Positions 46,814 to 55,355 of a stretch of DNA of 64,000 bases are shown here, piece by piece; within the stretch, counting starts at the first letter, position 1; each line of letters begins with the position of its first letter. Source of the DNA: Nocardioides alkalitolerans DSM 16699 (lineage in GTDB: Bacteria > Actinomycetota > Actinomycetes > Propionibacteriales > Nocardioidaceae); the NCBI RefSeq assembly GCF_000426525.1, contig NZ_KE384533.1, forward strand, positions 412,562 to 476,561, read 5' to 3'. The translations under genes were made by a program, and so were the position numbers. The notes beneath the pieces are model-generated. The model was given only the letters and a program-made list of their open reading frames with translations, was not told the origin of the DNA and made no database searches.

Positions 46814-48393
46814 GCGCGGGGCTGCCACCCGTCCCGACGCGGCCGCGACCGACCCGGGGCTACGGCTCGGCGCGCTGGCACTACCGCCGCTCGCTGGCCA
46901 GCCGCGTCACGCTGCTGACCACCATCGCCGTCGGCGCCACCGTCGCGCTGCTCTCGCTCAGCGTCTACCTCGTGGTGCGCGTGCAGATGCAGCAGACGAT
47001 GGACGAGCAGCTCGTCGAGCGGGCCCGCACCACCGCCCAGGCCGCGGACGAGCAGGCGCCGAGCGGTGTGTTCGTGGTGCAGGGCAACCTGCTGGCCAGC
47101 AGCGACATCCGGCTCGCCGTGCTCGGCGCCGACGGGTCGATGCAGACGATCGAGGGGCAGTCCGGCCTCCCGTACGGCGACGACGAGCTGCAGGTGGCCC
47201 GGGGCCTCAGCCAGGGCGTGCTCCGCACCGTGACGATCGACGGCGACACCTACCGGATGGCGACGGTGCCCTACCGGAGCGGCTCCGCCTTCCTCCTCGC
47301 CCAGGAGACCGCGTCGCAGCAGAGCTTCCTCGGCAAGCTCGGCCTCGTGATGCTGCTCTTCGGCGGCACGGGTGTGGCGCTCGCCGGCGTGGCGGGCACG
47401 GTGGTGGCCCGCAACGGCCTGCGACCCGTGCGCCGCCTCACCGACGCGGTCGAGGAGATCGCCCGCACCGAGGACCTGACCCCGCTCCGCATCGAGGGCG
47501 ACGACGAGATCGCCCGCCTCGCGAGCGCCTTCAACCAGATGCTCACCGCCATCGGGGCCTCGCGCGACCGGCAGCGCCAGCTGGTCGCCGACGCGAGCCA
47601 CGAGCTGAAGACGCCGCTCACGTCGCTGCGCACCAACCTCGACCTCCTCGCCCAGGTGGAGGACGCCGACGACGAGCGCCTGCCGCCCCAGATGCGCCGC
47701 GAGCTCATCGACGACGTGCGGGCACAGATCGTCGAGCTCAGCACCCTGGTGGGCGACCTCGTCGAGCTGGCCCGCGACGAGCCGCTGCGCCGCGTCGTCG
47801 AGCCGGTCTCGCTGGTCGAGGTGCTCGACCGGTCGGTCGCACGCGTGCGCCTGCGGGCGCCGTCGGTGCGGTTCGAGGTGCGCGCCGCCCCGTGGTGGCT
47901 CACCGGCGAGGCCCACTCGCTCGAGCGGGCCATCACCAACCTGCTCGACAACGCCGCCAAGTGGAGCCCGCCCGAGGGTCGCGTGGTCGCCACCCTGGCC
48001 AACGGGATCCTCACGGTCGACGACGAGGGCCCCGGCATCGCCGAGGCCGACCGTCCCCTGGTGTTCGACCGCTTCTTCCGCTCCACCGAGTCCCGCGCCA
48101 TGGCCGGGTCGGGCCTCGGGCTCTCGATCGTGCGGCAGGTGGCGGAGCGTCACGCCGGCGAGGTGCGGGCCGGGTCGTCGCCCTCCGGGGGCGCCCGGAT
48201 CACGATGATGCTGCCCGGCTCGCCGGTGCACCCCGACGCCGTGCCGGCGCCCGAGCCGGAGCCCGCGCCCACCGGCCGCACCCGGCGTCAGCGGTCCGGT
48301 GACACCGGCCCGCAGCCCGTGAGCGTCCCGGGCGAGAAGGCGGGCGAAAAATCGTGGCCGGAGGGAGGTGCCGGGAGCCCTCCTGCGGGGTAA
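46810..48393 (+). CDS. mprB: Sensor histidine kinase, MprB-like
   Basis: 527 residues. Membrane helices at about 32-56 and 177-201 enclose an extracytoplasmic sensor of about 120 residues. A HAMP domain follows (about 200-252, RNGLRPVRRLTDAVEEIART). HisKA has phospho-His264 in VADASHELKTPLTSLRTNLD. The ATPase domain has NLLDNAAKWSPPEG, VDDEGPGIAEAD and GSGLGLSIVRQVAERH. A Pro-rich cytoplasmic tail of about 60 residues follows the ATPase, longer than in MprB of mycobacteria. It phosphorylates the regulator encoded just upstream. The stress signal is probably unfolded envelope protein, by analogy. Confidence 0.9.
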   Translation: MSAGLPPVPTRPRPTRGYGSARWHYRRSLASRVTLLTTIAVGATVALLSLSVYLVVRVQMQQTMDEQLVERARTTAQAADEQAPSGVFVVQGNLLASSDIRLAVLGADGSMQTIEGQSGLPYGDDELQVARGLSQGVLRTVTIDGDTYRMATVPYRSGSAFLLAQETASQQSFLGKLGLVMLLFGGTGVALAGVAGTVVARNGLRPVRRLTDAVEEIARTEDLTPLRIEGDDEIARLASAFNQMLTAIGASRDRQRQLVADASHELKTPLTSLRTNLDLLAQVEDADDERLPPQMRRELIDDVRAQIVELSTLVGDLVELARDEPLRRVVEPVSLVEVLDRSVARVRLRAPSVRFEVRAAPWWLTGEAHSLERAITNLLDNAAKWSPPEGRVVATLANGILTVDDEGPGIAEADRPLVFDRFFRSTESRAMAGSGLGLSIVRQVAERHAGEVRAGSSPSGGARITMMLPGSPVHPDAVPAPEPEPAPTGRTRRQRSGDTGPQPVSVPGEKAGEKSWPEGGAGSPPAG

Positions 48394-48404
48394 GGATCTC
48401 GCCC

Positions 48405-49907
48405 ATGAGCGAACAGCCCCCGCAGCGTCCCGGCACGCCGCCCTCCTCGGGCGGCCCCGAGCCGCACCAGCCACCGACCGAGCACACCCAGGCTCGTCGT
48501 GTGACCCCTCCCCCGTCCGGCAGCCAGCCGGGCGCGCGCCGGCCGGCGCAGGGCGGCAACCGGCCCCCGGCCGCCGGCGTCCGCGGCAGCCAGCCCTACG
48601 GCCCGGGCCAGGCGCCGTACGGCCAGCAGCCCTACGGGCAGCCGGGGCAGGCGGACCAGCAGGGCTACGGCCAGCCCTACGGCCAGCAGTACGGCGCCGC
48701 ACCCGGCGCGGCGTACCCCTCGACGCCCGGCGGCGGCCAACCCCCCTCGGCTCCGCGTTCCCCCCGACGCCCCCGCGGCGAGAACCGCGGTGCGGGCCTG
48801 CTCGTGGGGGCCCTGGTGCTCGGCGTGCTCGGCGGTGTCGGGGGCGCGGCCGGCTACTCGGCGATCATCGACGACGACGGCGACCTGTTCTCGTCGTCGT
48901 CCGACGAGGGCGGGAGCGGCGGCGACACGCGGATCGACGCCGACTCGATCGACACGGGCTCCATCGACCCGCTCGACCTCGTGTCGGTCAACGACATCTC
49001 GAACGCGGTGCTGCCGGCGGTGGTCCAGATCAACGCGCCCGTCGACGGCGGCTACTCGCAGGGCTCGGGCTTCGTGATCTCCGACGACGGCGAGATCATC
49101 ACGAACGACCACGTCATCGCCGGCACGGCGGAGGGCACCGACGTGACGCTCACCTTCTCCGACGGCACGATCGGCGAGGCCGAGATCGTCGGCAGCGACC
49201 CGCTGCTCGACGTCGCGCTCCTCCAGATCACCGACGGGGGCCCGGACAACCTGGTGGTCGCCTCGCTGGGCTCCTCCGACACCACCGAGGTCGGCCAGGC
49301 CGTCGTGGCGATCGGTGCGCCGTACGGGCTGCAGTCGACCGTCACGGCCGGCATCGTCAGCGCCCTGCGCCGCCCGTTCGTGCTCGACCTGCCGGAGGGC
49401 CTCGTGGCCTACCCGGCCATCCAGACCGACGCGGCGGTGAACTCGGGCAACTCGGGCGGCCCGCTGGTGAACCTGCGCGGCGAGGTGATCGGCATCAACG
49501 GCGCGATCGAGCTCGCCCGCGGCGCCGACGGCCCGTCGTCGCCGGGGTTCATCGGCATCAGCTACGCCATCCCGATCGACGACGTGCTCTACGTCATCGA
49601 GCAGCTGCGGGCCGGCGACGAGCCGGAGCACGCCGCGATCGGCGTCAACGCCGAGACGGCCGTGATCGACGACGTCGTCGACGGCGCCGCGGAGCTCACG
49701 TTCGTGAACAGCGACGGGGCGGCCGCGGCGGCCGGCCTCGAGCGCGGCGACCTGATCACCGACGTGGGCGGGGTGCGGGTCAACAGCTCCGACGCCCTCA
49801 TCACCGCGGTGCTCGCGTTCGAGCCGGACGAGGAGGTCGAGGTGACCTACGTGCGGGACGGCAGCGAGGAGACCACGACGATGACCATGGGCAGCGACGC
49901 GTCATGA
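48405..49907 (+). CDS. pepD: HtrA/DegP-type serine protease with PDZ domain, PepD-like
   Basis: 500 residues from the ATG with AAGGAT upstream. The cytoplasmic N-terminus of about 125 residues is low-complexity, with YGQQPYGQ units like those in the DUF2510 proteins at 29-32 kb. A membrane helix follows (about 128-150), then an acidic linker. The trypsin-like domain has His236 (TNDHVI), Asp269 (DPLLDVALLQI) and Ser350 (GNSGGPLV), and a PDZ domain lies at about 405-490. It is a membrane-tethered extracytoplasmic protease/chaperone. It follows the MprAB-like genes by 11 bases, as in mycobacteria, so it is a likely target and partner of that system. Confidence 0.92.
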   Translation: MSEQPPQRPGTPPSSGGPEPHQPPTEHTQARRVTPPPSGSQPGARRPAQGGNRPPAAGVRGSQPYGPGQAPYGQQPYGQPGQADQQGYGQPYGQQYGAAPGAAYPSTPGGGQPPSAPRSPRRPRGENRGAGLLVGALVLGVLGGVGGAAGYSAIIDDDGDLFSSSSDEGGSGGDTRIDADSIDTGSIDPLDLVSVNDISNAVLPAVVQINAPVDGGYSQGSGFVISDDGEIITNDHVIAGTAEGTDVTLTFSDGTIGEAEIVGSDPLLDVALLQITDGGPDNLVVASLGSSDTTEVGQAVVAIGAPYGLQSTVTAGIVSALRRPFVLDLPEGLVAYPAIQTDAAVNSGNSGGPLVNLRGEVIGINGAIELARGADGPSSPGFIGISYAIPIDDVLYVIEQLRAGDEPEHAAIGVNAETAVIDDVVDGAAELTFVNSDGAAAAAGLERGDLITDVGGVRVNSSDALITAVLAFEPDEEVEVTYVRDGSEETTTMTMGSDAS

Positions 49908-49914
49908 TGGAGCG

Positions 49915-50583
49915 GTGACCTGGACGAGTGACGTACGACGGCGCGGCGGTCGACGGGGGCGGGACGCCCTCGCGGCCGCCGCGCTGGTCGTCGCCGGCGC
50001 GACGGCGCTGGCGGCCTGCGGCGGGGACGACGGCGCGCTGCCCGAGGGCTCCTCGTCGCTGACCACCTTCCCGACGGACGACCCGAGCTCGTCGGCCGGG
50101 TCTCCCGGGGCCTCGGGCGCACCGACGGAGGGCGCCACGAGCGCCGCCGGTCGCGCGGTGGCCGACCCCTGCGAGGCGCTCACCCCCGAGGAGGTCGGTG
50201 CCCTGGTCGGCCTCACCGTCGAGGAGACCGCCGACGGCACGGACGCCGCCCGGGCCTGCTCCTACACGGAGCCCGGCGCCGACGTGCCGGTGCTGACCAT
50301 CACCACGTTCGCCGCCTTCGCGGAGATCCAGATCGACGACGTGCTGGGCGACGCCGAGGAGGGCGTCGAGATCGTCGAGGTGCCCGTCGAGGGCGCGGAG
50401 GCCGCGCGCATCGTCACCGACGACGGCGAGGACGCCGTGCTGATGACCGGCATCGTCAGCCACGACGGCCAGTTCGACCTGGTGAACCTGGGCGTGCCCG
50501 CGCCGTACGACCTGCCGGCCCTGCAGACCAGCATCACCACCGTGCTGACCGCCCTCGTCGCGAACGCCGCGGCGACCGACTGA
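49915..50583 (+). CDS. Lipoprotein with DUF3558-like outer domain
   Basis: 222 residues, GTG start. The signal peptide has an Arg-rich start (DVRRRGGRRGRD, possibly Tat-like) and a lipobox ending LAAC, so the mature N-terminus is a diacylglyceryl Cys near residue 35. A Ser/Thr/Pro/Gly linker (about 45-80) leads to an outer domain with Cys in ADPCEALTPEEVGALVG and ARACSYTEPG. The arrangement resembles DUF3558 lipoproteins of actinomycetes (function unknown). It starts 7 bases after the protease stop and may share its transcript. CATGAT six bases before the GTG could also be a weak -10. Confidence 0.8.
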   Translation: MTWTSDVRRRGGRRGRDALAAAALVVAGATALAACGGDDGALPEGSSSLTTFPTDDPSSSAGSPGASGAPTEGATSAAGRAVADPCEALTPEEVGALVGLTVEETADGTDAARACSYTEPGADVPVLTITTFAAFAEIQIDDVLGDAEEGVEIVEVPVEGAEAARIVTDDGEDAVLMTGIVSHDGQFDLVNLGVPAPYDLPALQTSITTVLTALVANAAATD

Positions 50584-50589
50584 GCCGCC

Positions 50590-51873
50590 TCAGAGCGCGC
50601 GCAGGAGGCGCTCGACCTTCCAGCGGGACTCGGCGTGCTCGTCGGCGAGGTCCGAGCGCACGGTGACCCCGCCGCCGGTGCCGACGGTCCACGTGCGCCC
50701 GTCCGGGCTGGTGAGGCTGCGGATCACGACGCCGAGGTCGGCGCGTCCGTCGCCGCTGATCCAGCCGAAGGCCCCGGCGTACGCACCCCGCGGCGTGGCC
50801 TCGACGGCGGCCACGACCTCCATGGTGCGCAGCTTCGGCGCACCCGTCATCGAGCCGGCGGGGAACAGGGTGCGGAGCGCCTCGACGGTGCCGACGTCGG
50901 CGCGCAGCTCGCCGGTGACGACGGAGACGAGCTGGTGCACGGCGGCGTACGACTCCGTGGTCATCAGCGTCGGCACCCGGACGGTGCCGGCGCGGCTGAC
51001 GGCGCCGACGTCGTTGCGCAGCAGGTCGACGATCATCAGGTTCTCGGCCCGGATCTTGGGGTCCTCGACCAGCGCGCGTCGGAGCGCCTCGTCGTCGGCG
51101 GGCGTCGCCCCGCGCGGCGTCGTGCCCTTCATCGGCTTGGCCGTGATCGTGCGGGTGCCGGGGGTGGGGCCGGGCTCGATGCGCGCGTAGCGCTCCGGCG
51201 AGGCGCTCAGCAGCCAGGCGGGAGCGCGACCCGTCTCGTCGTCGACCGCGTGCTGGAGGAACCCGGCGTACGGCGCGGGGCTCGCCGCCCGGAGCCGCGC
51301 GTAGACCTCGGCGGGCGGGCGGTCGCTGGTGACGGTGCGGCGGTAGGTGAGGTTGACCTCGTAGCTGTCGCCGGCGTGGAGCGCCTCCTGGACGCGGGCG
51401 AAAGCCTCGGCGTACGACGCGGGGACGGGCCCGGTGTCGTCGGACTCGCCCGGCGGCGCGGGGGCGGCGTCCGCCGGTGGGTGCTCGACCACCCGGACCC
51501 GGCTCGGGCGCATCCACACGGCCGTCGGCAGCGGGTCGTCCGGGTCGACGAGCGCCGGCAGGTCGGGACGGGCGGCGTACCCGAGGTAGCCGAACCACTG
51601 GGCACCGGGCGCGTCGGCGAGCTCGCGCTCGAGCACCGCGAACACGTCGTCGCCGACCACCTGTGAGCGCCAGCGGCCCGGGGCGCCGACCCAGCGCCGT
51701 ACCTCACGGGTCGAGGCGTCGTAGGACAGCGAGACGTCGTCGTCGCTCAGCCCCGCCAGGAGCGAGCGGCGGCCCGACCACTCCCGGCCCCCGCCGCCGT
51801 CGAGCCAGACGCAGCGGGGGTACGACGCCGCGAGCGCCCGGAACTCGTCGAGGGGGTCCGGGGCGGTGGGCAC
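50590..51873 (-). CDS. pabB: Aminodeoxychorismate synthase component I (PabB-like)
   Basis: 427 residues from the GTG at 51873 (VPTAPDPLDEF), which is 6 bases from a TACCCT -10 (leaderless). Chorismate-binding domain at about 165-427 with the family segments AGDSYEVNLTYRR, AKPMKGTTPRG, IRAENLMIVDLLRNDVG and FPAGSMTGAPKLRTMEV. The sequence groups with PabB-type enzymes, which make 4-amino-4-deoxychorismate for folate, more than with TrpE. The glutamine amidotransferase partner is not adjacent; a free PabA-type subunit is encoded 6 kb away at 57941. Confidence 0.87.
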   Translation of the reverse strand: MPTAPDPLDEFRALAASYPRCVWLDGGGGREWSGRRSLLAGLSDDDVSLSYDASTREVRRWVGAPGRWRSQVVGDDVFAVLERELADAPGAQWFGYLGYAARPDLPALVDPDDPLPTAVWMRPSRVRVVEHPPADAAPAPPGESDDTGPVPASYAEAFARVQEALHAGDSYEVNLTYRRTVTSDRPPAEVYARLRAASPAPYAGFLQHAVDDETGRAPAWLLSASPERYARIEPGPTPGTRTITAKPMKGTTPRGATPADDEALRRALVEDPKIRAENLMIVDLLRNDVGAVSRAGTVRVPTLMTTESYAAVHQLVSVVTGELRADVGTVEALRTLFPAGSMTGAPKLRTMEVVAAVEATPRGAYAGAFGWISGDGRADLGVVIRSLTSPDGRTWTVGTGGGVTVRSDLADEHAESRWKVERLLRAL

Positions 51874-51896
51874 GGGGGAAGGGTAGGGCGTGCCCC

Positions 51897-52361
51897 TCAG
51901 GCGAAGCGGCGGACCAGGGCCTCGAGTGTCTCCGTGATCCCTGCGGCGTTCTTGTCGGTCTGCTTCGTGGCCTCGAAGACCTTGCCGAGCTTGCTGTCGC
52001 TGTAGTCGAAGGTCTCCGTCACCTGGGTGACGCCCGGTCGCAGCTCGTCGAGCTCCCAGCGCCACTTGTGGCCGAACGGGTGCTGCCACTCGACGACGCG
52101 GTTCTCCTCGAAGGCGGTGACCGTCGACGTGATCGAGTACGGAACGCCGTACTGCTTCATGCCGACCCCGAACTTCGCGCCCTTCGAGAGGCGCTGCGGA
52201 CCCTTCACCGGACGGTCACGCACGGTGCCCGAGCCGTCGAGCTCGGGGTGGCGGTGGGGGTTCGCGACGAGGTCGAAGATCGCGGACGCCGAGGCGGGCA
52301 CCTCCACGCGGCGGGACACGCGGCGCGTCCCGGTGTCGACGGTGGTGACGTGAGCGGACAT
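51897..52361 (-). CDS. SRPBCC (START-like) small protein
   Basis: 154 residues from the ATG giving MSAHVTTVDTGTRRVSRRVE. The helix-grip fold is suggested by RRVEVPASASAIFDLVANPH (start of the polyketide-cyclase/SRPBCC family), the ITSTVTAFEENRVVEWQH strand pair and a long C-terminal helix (KVFEATKQTDKNAAGITETL). Such proteins bind hydrophobic ligands or act as cyclases or lipid-transfer proteins; the ligand is not assignable. A TAGCGT element lies about 50 bases upstream on the minus strand. It stands alone between pabB and the DUF222/HNH gene. Confidence 0.83.
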   Translation of the reverse strand: MSAHVTTVDTGTRRVSRRVEVPASASAIFDLVANPHRHPELDGSGTVRDRPVKGPQRLSKGAKFGVGMKQYGVPYSITSTVTAFEENRVVEWQHPFGHKWRWELDELRPGVTQVTETFDYSDSKLGKVFEATKQTDKNAAGITETLEALVRRFA

Positions 52362-52507
52362 GGCGAGCCTCCGGGGGTCGGGGGACGTGCGGACGGCGGT
52401 GCACCTCGACGCTAGCGGGTCGCCTGACGGGGTGAGGGGGTTCGGGCGCGCCGTTGGCCCCGGGCACGGGGGGCGCGGGGCTGGCGGGGTGGGTGTGTGG
52501 GTGTGGG

Positions 52508-54028
52508 TCAGCCGGGTGGTTCTGGGGGGCTGGGTGGGTCGAGGTCGTGGGTGCCGTGGTGGTCGCGCATCCAGTGGTGGCCGTGGGGGCTGGTCCAGGC
52601 GTAGGTGCCGGGGGTGATCGGCGTGTAGGTCCAGCCGGTGTGGGTCTTGAGGCGGTGGTGGCGTCGGCAGAGCGGGGCGAGGTTGCAGGTGCAGGTCGCG
52701 CTGCCGGGTGAGTCTGGGGCGCCGGGGTCGTAGGCGGTGATGTGGTCGCAGTCGGTGGCGTGCCGGTCGGGGGCCAGGCGCCGGGCGGGGCGGGTGCAGT
52801 GGGGGAACACGCAGTGGTGGTCGCGCAGGGCGACGCGTTCGGTGATGCGGTCGGGGATCTCGTAGGCGTCGACGTGGACGTGGTCGGCCAGGTCGATCAC
52901 CGGCACCACGCGCAGGTCGACGGTCGGGCGGCCGCACCAGTCACGGATCAGCTCGGCCGGGACCGGACCGCGCAGGTGCTCGGCCCGACCGATCCCGACG
53001 TCCGCCGAACCGTGGAGCTGGTCGAGGGTGAGGTGGAGGTAGAGGTTCACGCCTCGGCGGCCCGACGCCCGGCGGGTGAGGGCACCGACCGATTCCGCGT
53101 CAGCACCGGCGCCGCCGCCGGCCGCGGTCGTGCCGTCGGCGCCAGCCCCTGCATCCTCCGCGGCCTCGGTCATGAGATCGAGGGTGAGGTCGGCGCGGGC
53201 GAGGTCACCGAGTGCGGCGGCCCGTCGCGCGCCAAGTGCGGCGGTGGATCCGAGCGACTTGTAGGCGGCGGCGCGTCGGGTGAGGGCGTCGTCGAGGTCG
53301 TAGGCGTCGAGCATGTCGACCTCGGCGCGGATCTCGACCGTGCCGGAGTAGGTGACCTGGTCGCGGTCGATGCTCACGTGGCGGCGTTCGTCGAGCTCGT
53401 GCTCGGCGTCGTGGGCGATCCGTTCCGCGGTGTCGGGGTCGGTGCGCCAGATCGCCTCCTCCACCAGCGCGTCCAGGCGGGCGACCCCGATCGTGCCGGC
53501 GACGGGGGTGACGTGACGGTCCACGAACCCCGCGACCTCGACCGTGTGCGCCATGGTCGTCTCCGCGACCCGCCGGGCCCGCCACACCGGCACCCTCCCG
53601 GCGATCACCGCGGCGTAGAGCCGTGGGAGGCGGTATCGCAGCTCCACCGCGGCCGCGACGTGCGCGCGACCCGCGGCCGGCGACATCCCCAGCACCGCGA
53701 CCAGCTCGTCGATCGCGAGGTCCTCCACCAGCGGCGCACCCGCCCCGGCGACCGGCACGACGGGACGGAACCGCCCCGGCCGGGCCACGTGATCCGCGGA
53801 GTGCATCGCGACCCAGTCCAGGGTCGACTCCAACAGCCGGACCTGCGCGGTCTCGGCGTCACGCTGCGCGGCCCGCGCCGCCCGGAGCACCGCACCCGAC
53901 GAGCCCTGCGCCGCACCCGAGGAGCCCTGCGCCGTACCCGCGCCGACCAGCCCGTCGGGGCAGCCAGCGGCGCCGTCGAGCACCGCGGGAGCGGTGTCGA
54001 GGAGGCTGGTCTGGTGGCTACGGGACAT
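52508..54028 (-). CDS. DUF222/HNH endonuclease (13E12-repeat-type protein)
   Basis: 506 residues. N-terminal DUF222 helical region (about 30-330) with AVLGMSPAAGRAHVAAAVEL. The C-terminal HNH motif has CDHITAYDPG (about residue 425), the central Asn in CTCNLAPLC and the final His pair in CRRHHRLKTHTGWTY. The zinc-binding Cys positions are visible. These proteins correspond to the 13E12 family of mycobacteria, thought to be mobile-element-like nucleases. The ATG is 6 bases from a TAAGAT -10, and a near-consensus LexA box overlaps the promoter, so expression should be DNA-damage inducible. Clusters of 40-bp palindromic repeats lie directly upstream. Confidence 0.9.
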   Translation of the reverse strand: MSRSHQTSLLDTAPAVLDGAAGCPDGLVGAGTAQGSSGAAQGSSGAVLRAARAAQRDAETAQVRLLESTLDWVAMHSADHVARPGRFRPVVPVAGAGAPLVEDLAIDELVAVLGMSPAAGRAHVAAAVELRYRLPRLYAAVIAGRVPVWRARRVAETTMAHTVEVAGFVDRHVTPVAGTIGVARLDALVEEAIWRTDPDTAERIAHDAEHELDERRHVSIDRDQVTYSGTVEIRAEVDMLDAYDLDDALTRRAAAYKSLGSTAALGARRAAALGDLARADLTLDLMTEAAEDAGAGADGTTAAGGGAGADAESVGALTRRASGRRGVNLYLHLTLDQLHGSADVGIGRAEHLRGPVPAELIRDWCGRPTVDLRVVPVIDLADHVHVDAYEIPDRITERVALRDHHCVFPHCTRPARRLAPDRHATDCDHITAYDPGAPDSPGSATCTCNLAPLCRRHHRLKTHTGWTYTPITPGTYAWTSPHGHHWMRDHHGTHDLDPPSPPEPPG

Positions 54029-54034
54029 ACCCCC

Positions 54035-54064
54035 ATCTTACCTCGGATTCGAACACGTGTGCGA
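54035..54064 (-). promoter_or_regulatory. LexA/SOS box overlapping the DUF222/HNH promoter
   Basis: Plus-strand TCGAAC-ACGT-GTGCGA (54049-54064) matches the actinobacterial SOS consensus TCGAAC-N4-GTTCGA at 11 of 12 defined positions. The minus-strand -10 TAAGAT is at 54035-54040, six bases from the ATG. The box covers the -35 region, the classic position for repression by LexA. Confidence 0.75.
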
Positions 54065-54130
54065 GTCATCCACAGGACAGTTTCGGACAGTTGACGGCAT
54101 CCCGACTCGTCGGCCACGACGTACGACGCC

Positions 54131-54170
54131 GTGGTTTCGAGACACTCGCTGGCGCTCGCTCCTCAACCAC
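54131..54170 (+). repeat. 40-bp palindromic extragenic repeat, copy 1
   Basis: Starts GTGGTTTCGAGACACTCGCT and ends GCTCGCTCCTCAACCAC. The termini GTGGTT/AACCAC are inverted, with an inner GAG/CTC pair, so the unit can fold into a hairpin. Four full copies occur within 1.3 kb, all in the same orientation. Confidence 0.85.
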
Positions 54171-54245
54171 CGGTGACGCGGCACGCTCCGCTCACGGCTC
54201 CTCAACCACCGATCGGGCGACTCCTCGACCACGACGTACGGCGCC

Positions 54246-54285
54246 GTGGTTTCGAGACGCTCGCTTGCGCTCGCTCCTCAACCAC
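54246..54285 (+). repeat. 40-bp palindromic extragenic repeat, copy 2
   Basis: Same unit as copy 1 with two differences (GACGC for GACAC and CTTGCG for CTGGCG), 115 bases downstream. A half copy (CTCAACCACC end) precedes it at 54187-54210 and another follows at 54295-54310. Confidence 0.85.
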
Positions 54286-54365
54286 CGTTGACGCAGCTCG
54301 CTCAACCACCATCCGTACTGCCGCTCGGCCGGTCGGACCTCCGGCGAGGGTGACCCGGCTCGGGA

Positions 54366-55202
54366 TCAGCCCCGGCCGAACCACCGTCGCTTCGTCGGGC
54401 CCGGCGCCTGCCTCTCGTCCTGCGCCTGACCCTGGCCCGAGGCCTGGCTGGCCACCACGTCGAGCACCGGTGTGCTCCGCAGGAGATCGGTGCCGAGGAC
54501 GAGGGTGTGCGGCACGCCGTCCAGATTGATCCGGGCGCCCGGTGCGGGCGGCGTCCCGGCCTCGAGCAGGTCGGCGACGGCGGTGCGCAGCACGTTCCAC
54601 GCCTCCTGAGGCGAGAGCCTGCTGCCGGACCACTGCACGTCGGTCGCACCGAGCGCACCGAGACCGTCGGTGAAGGCGTGGCTGGTGCCCGCCGCCGGAT
54701 CGAGCTGCATCGCGACCACACGGAACCAGGTGTGCGCCGGCCTCCGGGACAGCTCGCCGACGAACAGCACGTCGGTCGTGACCTGGCCCTGGTGCGGCAG
54801 CCAGACAGCGCGGGCATCGTCGCGGTCGAGGATTCCGGCGGCGAAGTTGCTGATGATCTGGTGGGCCGCGATCGGGTCGGCCCCGGCAGCCACCGTGGTC
54901 GCCACGAGCGCCGTGCCGCCGTGCGTCGCCGCGACGGGCTCGACCCGCTGGCGTACCAGGCTCTCGGCCACCGCCTGGCGGAACTCGGCGGAGGTCTCGG
55001 GCGGCTGCACGGCGAACCGCACGTCGAAGCCGTTCACCGGCACCGAGATCACGGGGAGCGCACCGATGGCCGGCTGCGCCTGCACCGTCTGCGCGAGGGA
55101 CGGGTGGGCCGCGGTGAGCAGCTCACCGATCCCCGCGAGCGGGGAGTCGAGGAGCACGACGGCGAGGAGGGGCTGGCTCGCTTCGGGGCTGGTGGAGGTC
55201 AT
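54366..55202 (-). CDS. DUF4261-like protein between two repeat clusters
   Basis: 278 residues from the ATG at 55202 (MTSTSPEASQPLLAVVLLDS). An in-frame GTG 18 bases upstream lies within a TAGCAG -10-like element and is probably not used. No signal peptide or membrane helix. The layout (LLDSPLAGIGELLTAAHPSL, a long central alpha/beta region, WFRVVAMQLDPAAGTSHAFT, TDGLGALGATDVQW and a late INLDGVPHTLVLGTDLL) resembles DUF4261 domain proteins, whose role is unknown. The last 30 residues are Gln/Arg-rich. It is flanked on both sides by 40-bp palindromic repeats. The family call is tentative. Confidence 0.6.
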   Translation of the reverse strand: MTSTSPEASQPLLAVVLLDSPLAGIGELLTAAHPSLAQTVQAQPAIGALPVISVPVNGFDVRFAVQPPETSAEFRQAVAESLVRQRVEPVAATHGGTALVATTVAAGADPIAAHQIISNFAAGILDRDDARAVWLPHQGQVTTDVLFVGELSRRPAHTWFRVVAMQLDPAAGTSHAFTDGLGALGATDVQWSGSRLSPQEAWNVLRTAVADLLEAGTPPAPGARINLDGVPHTLVLGTDLLRSTPVLDVVASQASGQGQAQDERQAPGPTKRRWFGRG

Positions 55203-55307
55203 GGGGCCACTGCTACCCACGGCCGCCGGTCACGACACGCCCTCGCGGCCGTAGGGCGCCACGCTCGCTGCGGTCCACGTACTGCCAGTGTCCGGCGATG
55301 TCGGGTC

Positions 55308-55343
55308 GTGGTTTCGAGACGCGGCTCGCGGCTCCTCAACCAC
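55308..55343 (+). repeat. Palindromic extragenic repeat, copy 3 (36 bp)
   Basis: GTGGTTTCGAGACGCGGCTC to CTCCTCAACCAC; the middle is four bases shorter than in copies 1, 2 and 4. It lies 105 bases upstream of the DUF4261-like gene start. Confidence 0.85.
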
Positions 55344-55355
55344 CGGCGGCGCTGC

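Larger units (their letters stand above)
54029..54365. other. 337-base intergenic region: SOS promoter and palindromic repeat cluster
   Basis: No protein gene. The part near the DUF222/HNH gene (54029-54064) holds its -10 element and LexA-type box. The rest contains two full copies of a 40-bp palindromic repeat and two half copies (54187-54210, 54295-54310) ending in CTCAACCACC. The short open frames crossing it consist of repeat sequence and are not supported as genes. Confidence 0.7.

Noticed and set aside
54066..54360. Small plus-strand open frames in the repeat region
   Set aside because: They are made of the palindromic repeat itself and have no ribosome-binding site or leaderless promoter.
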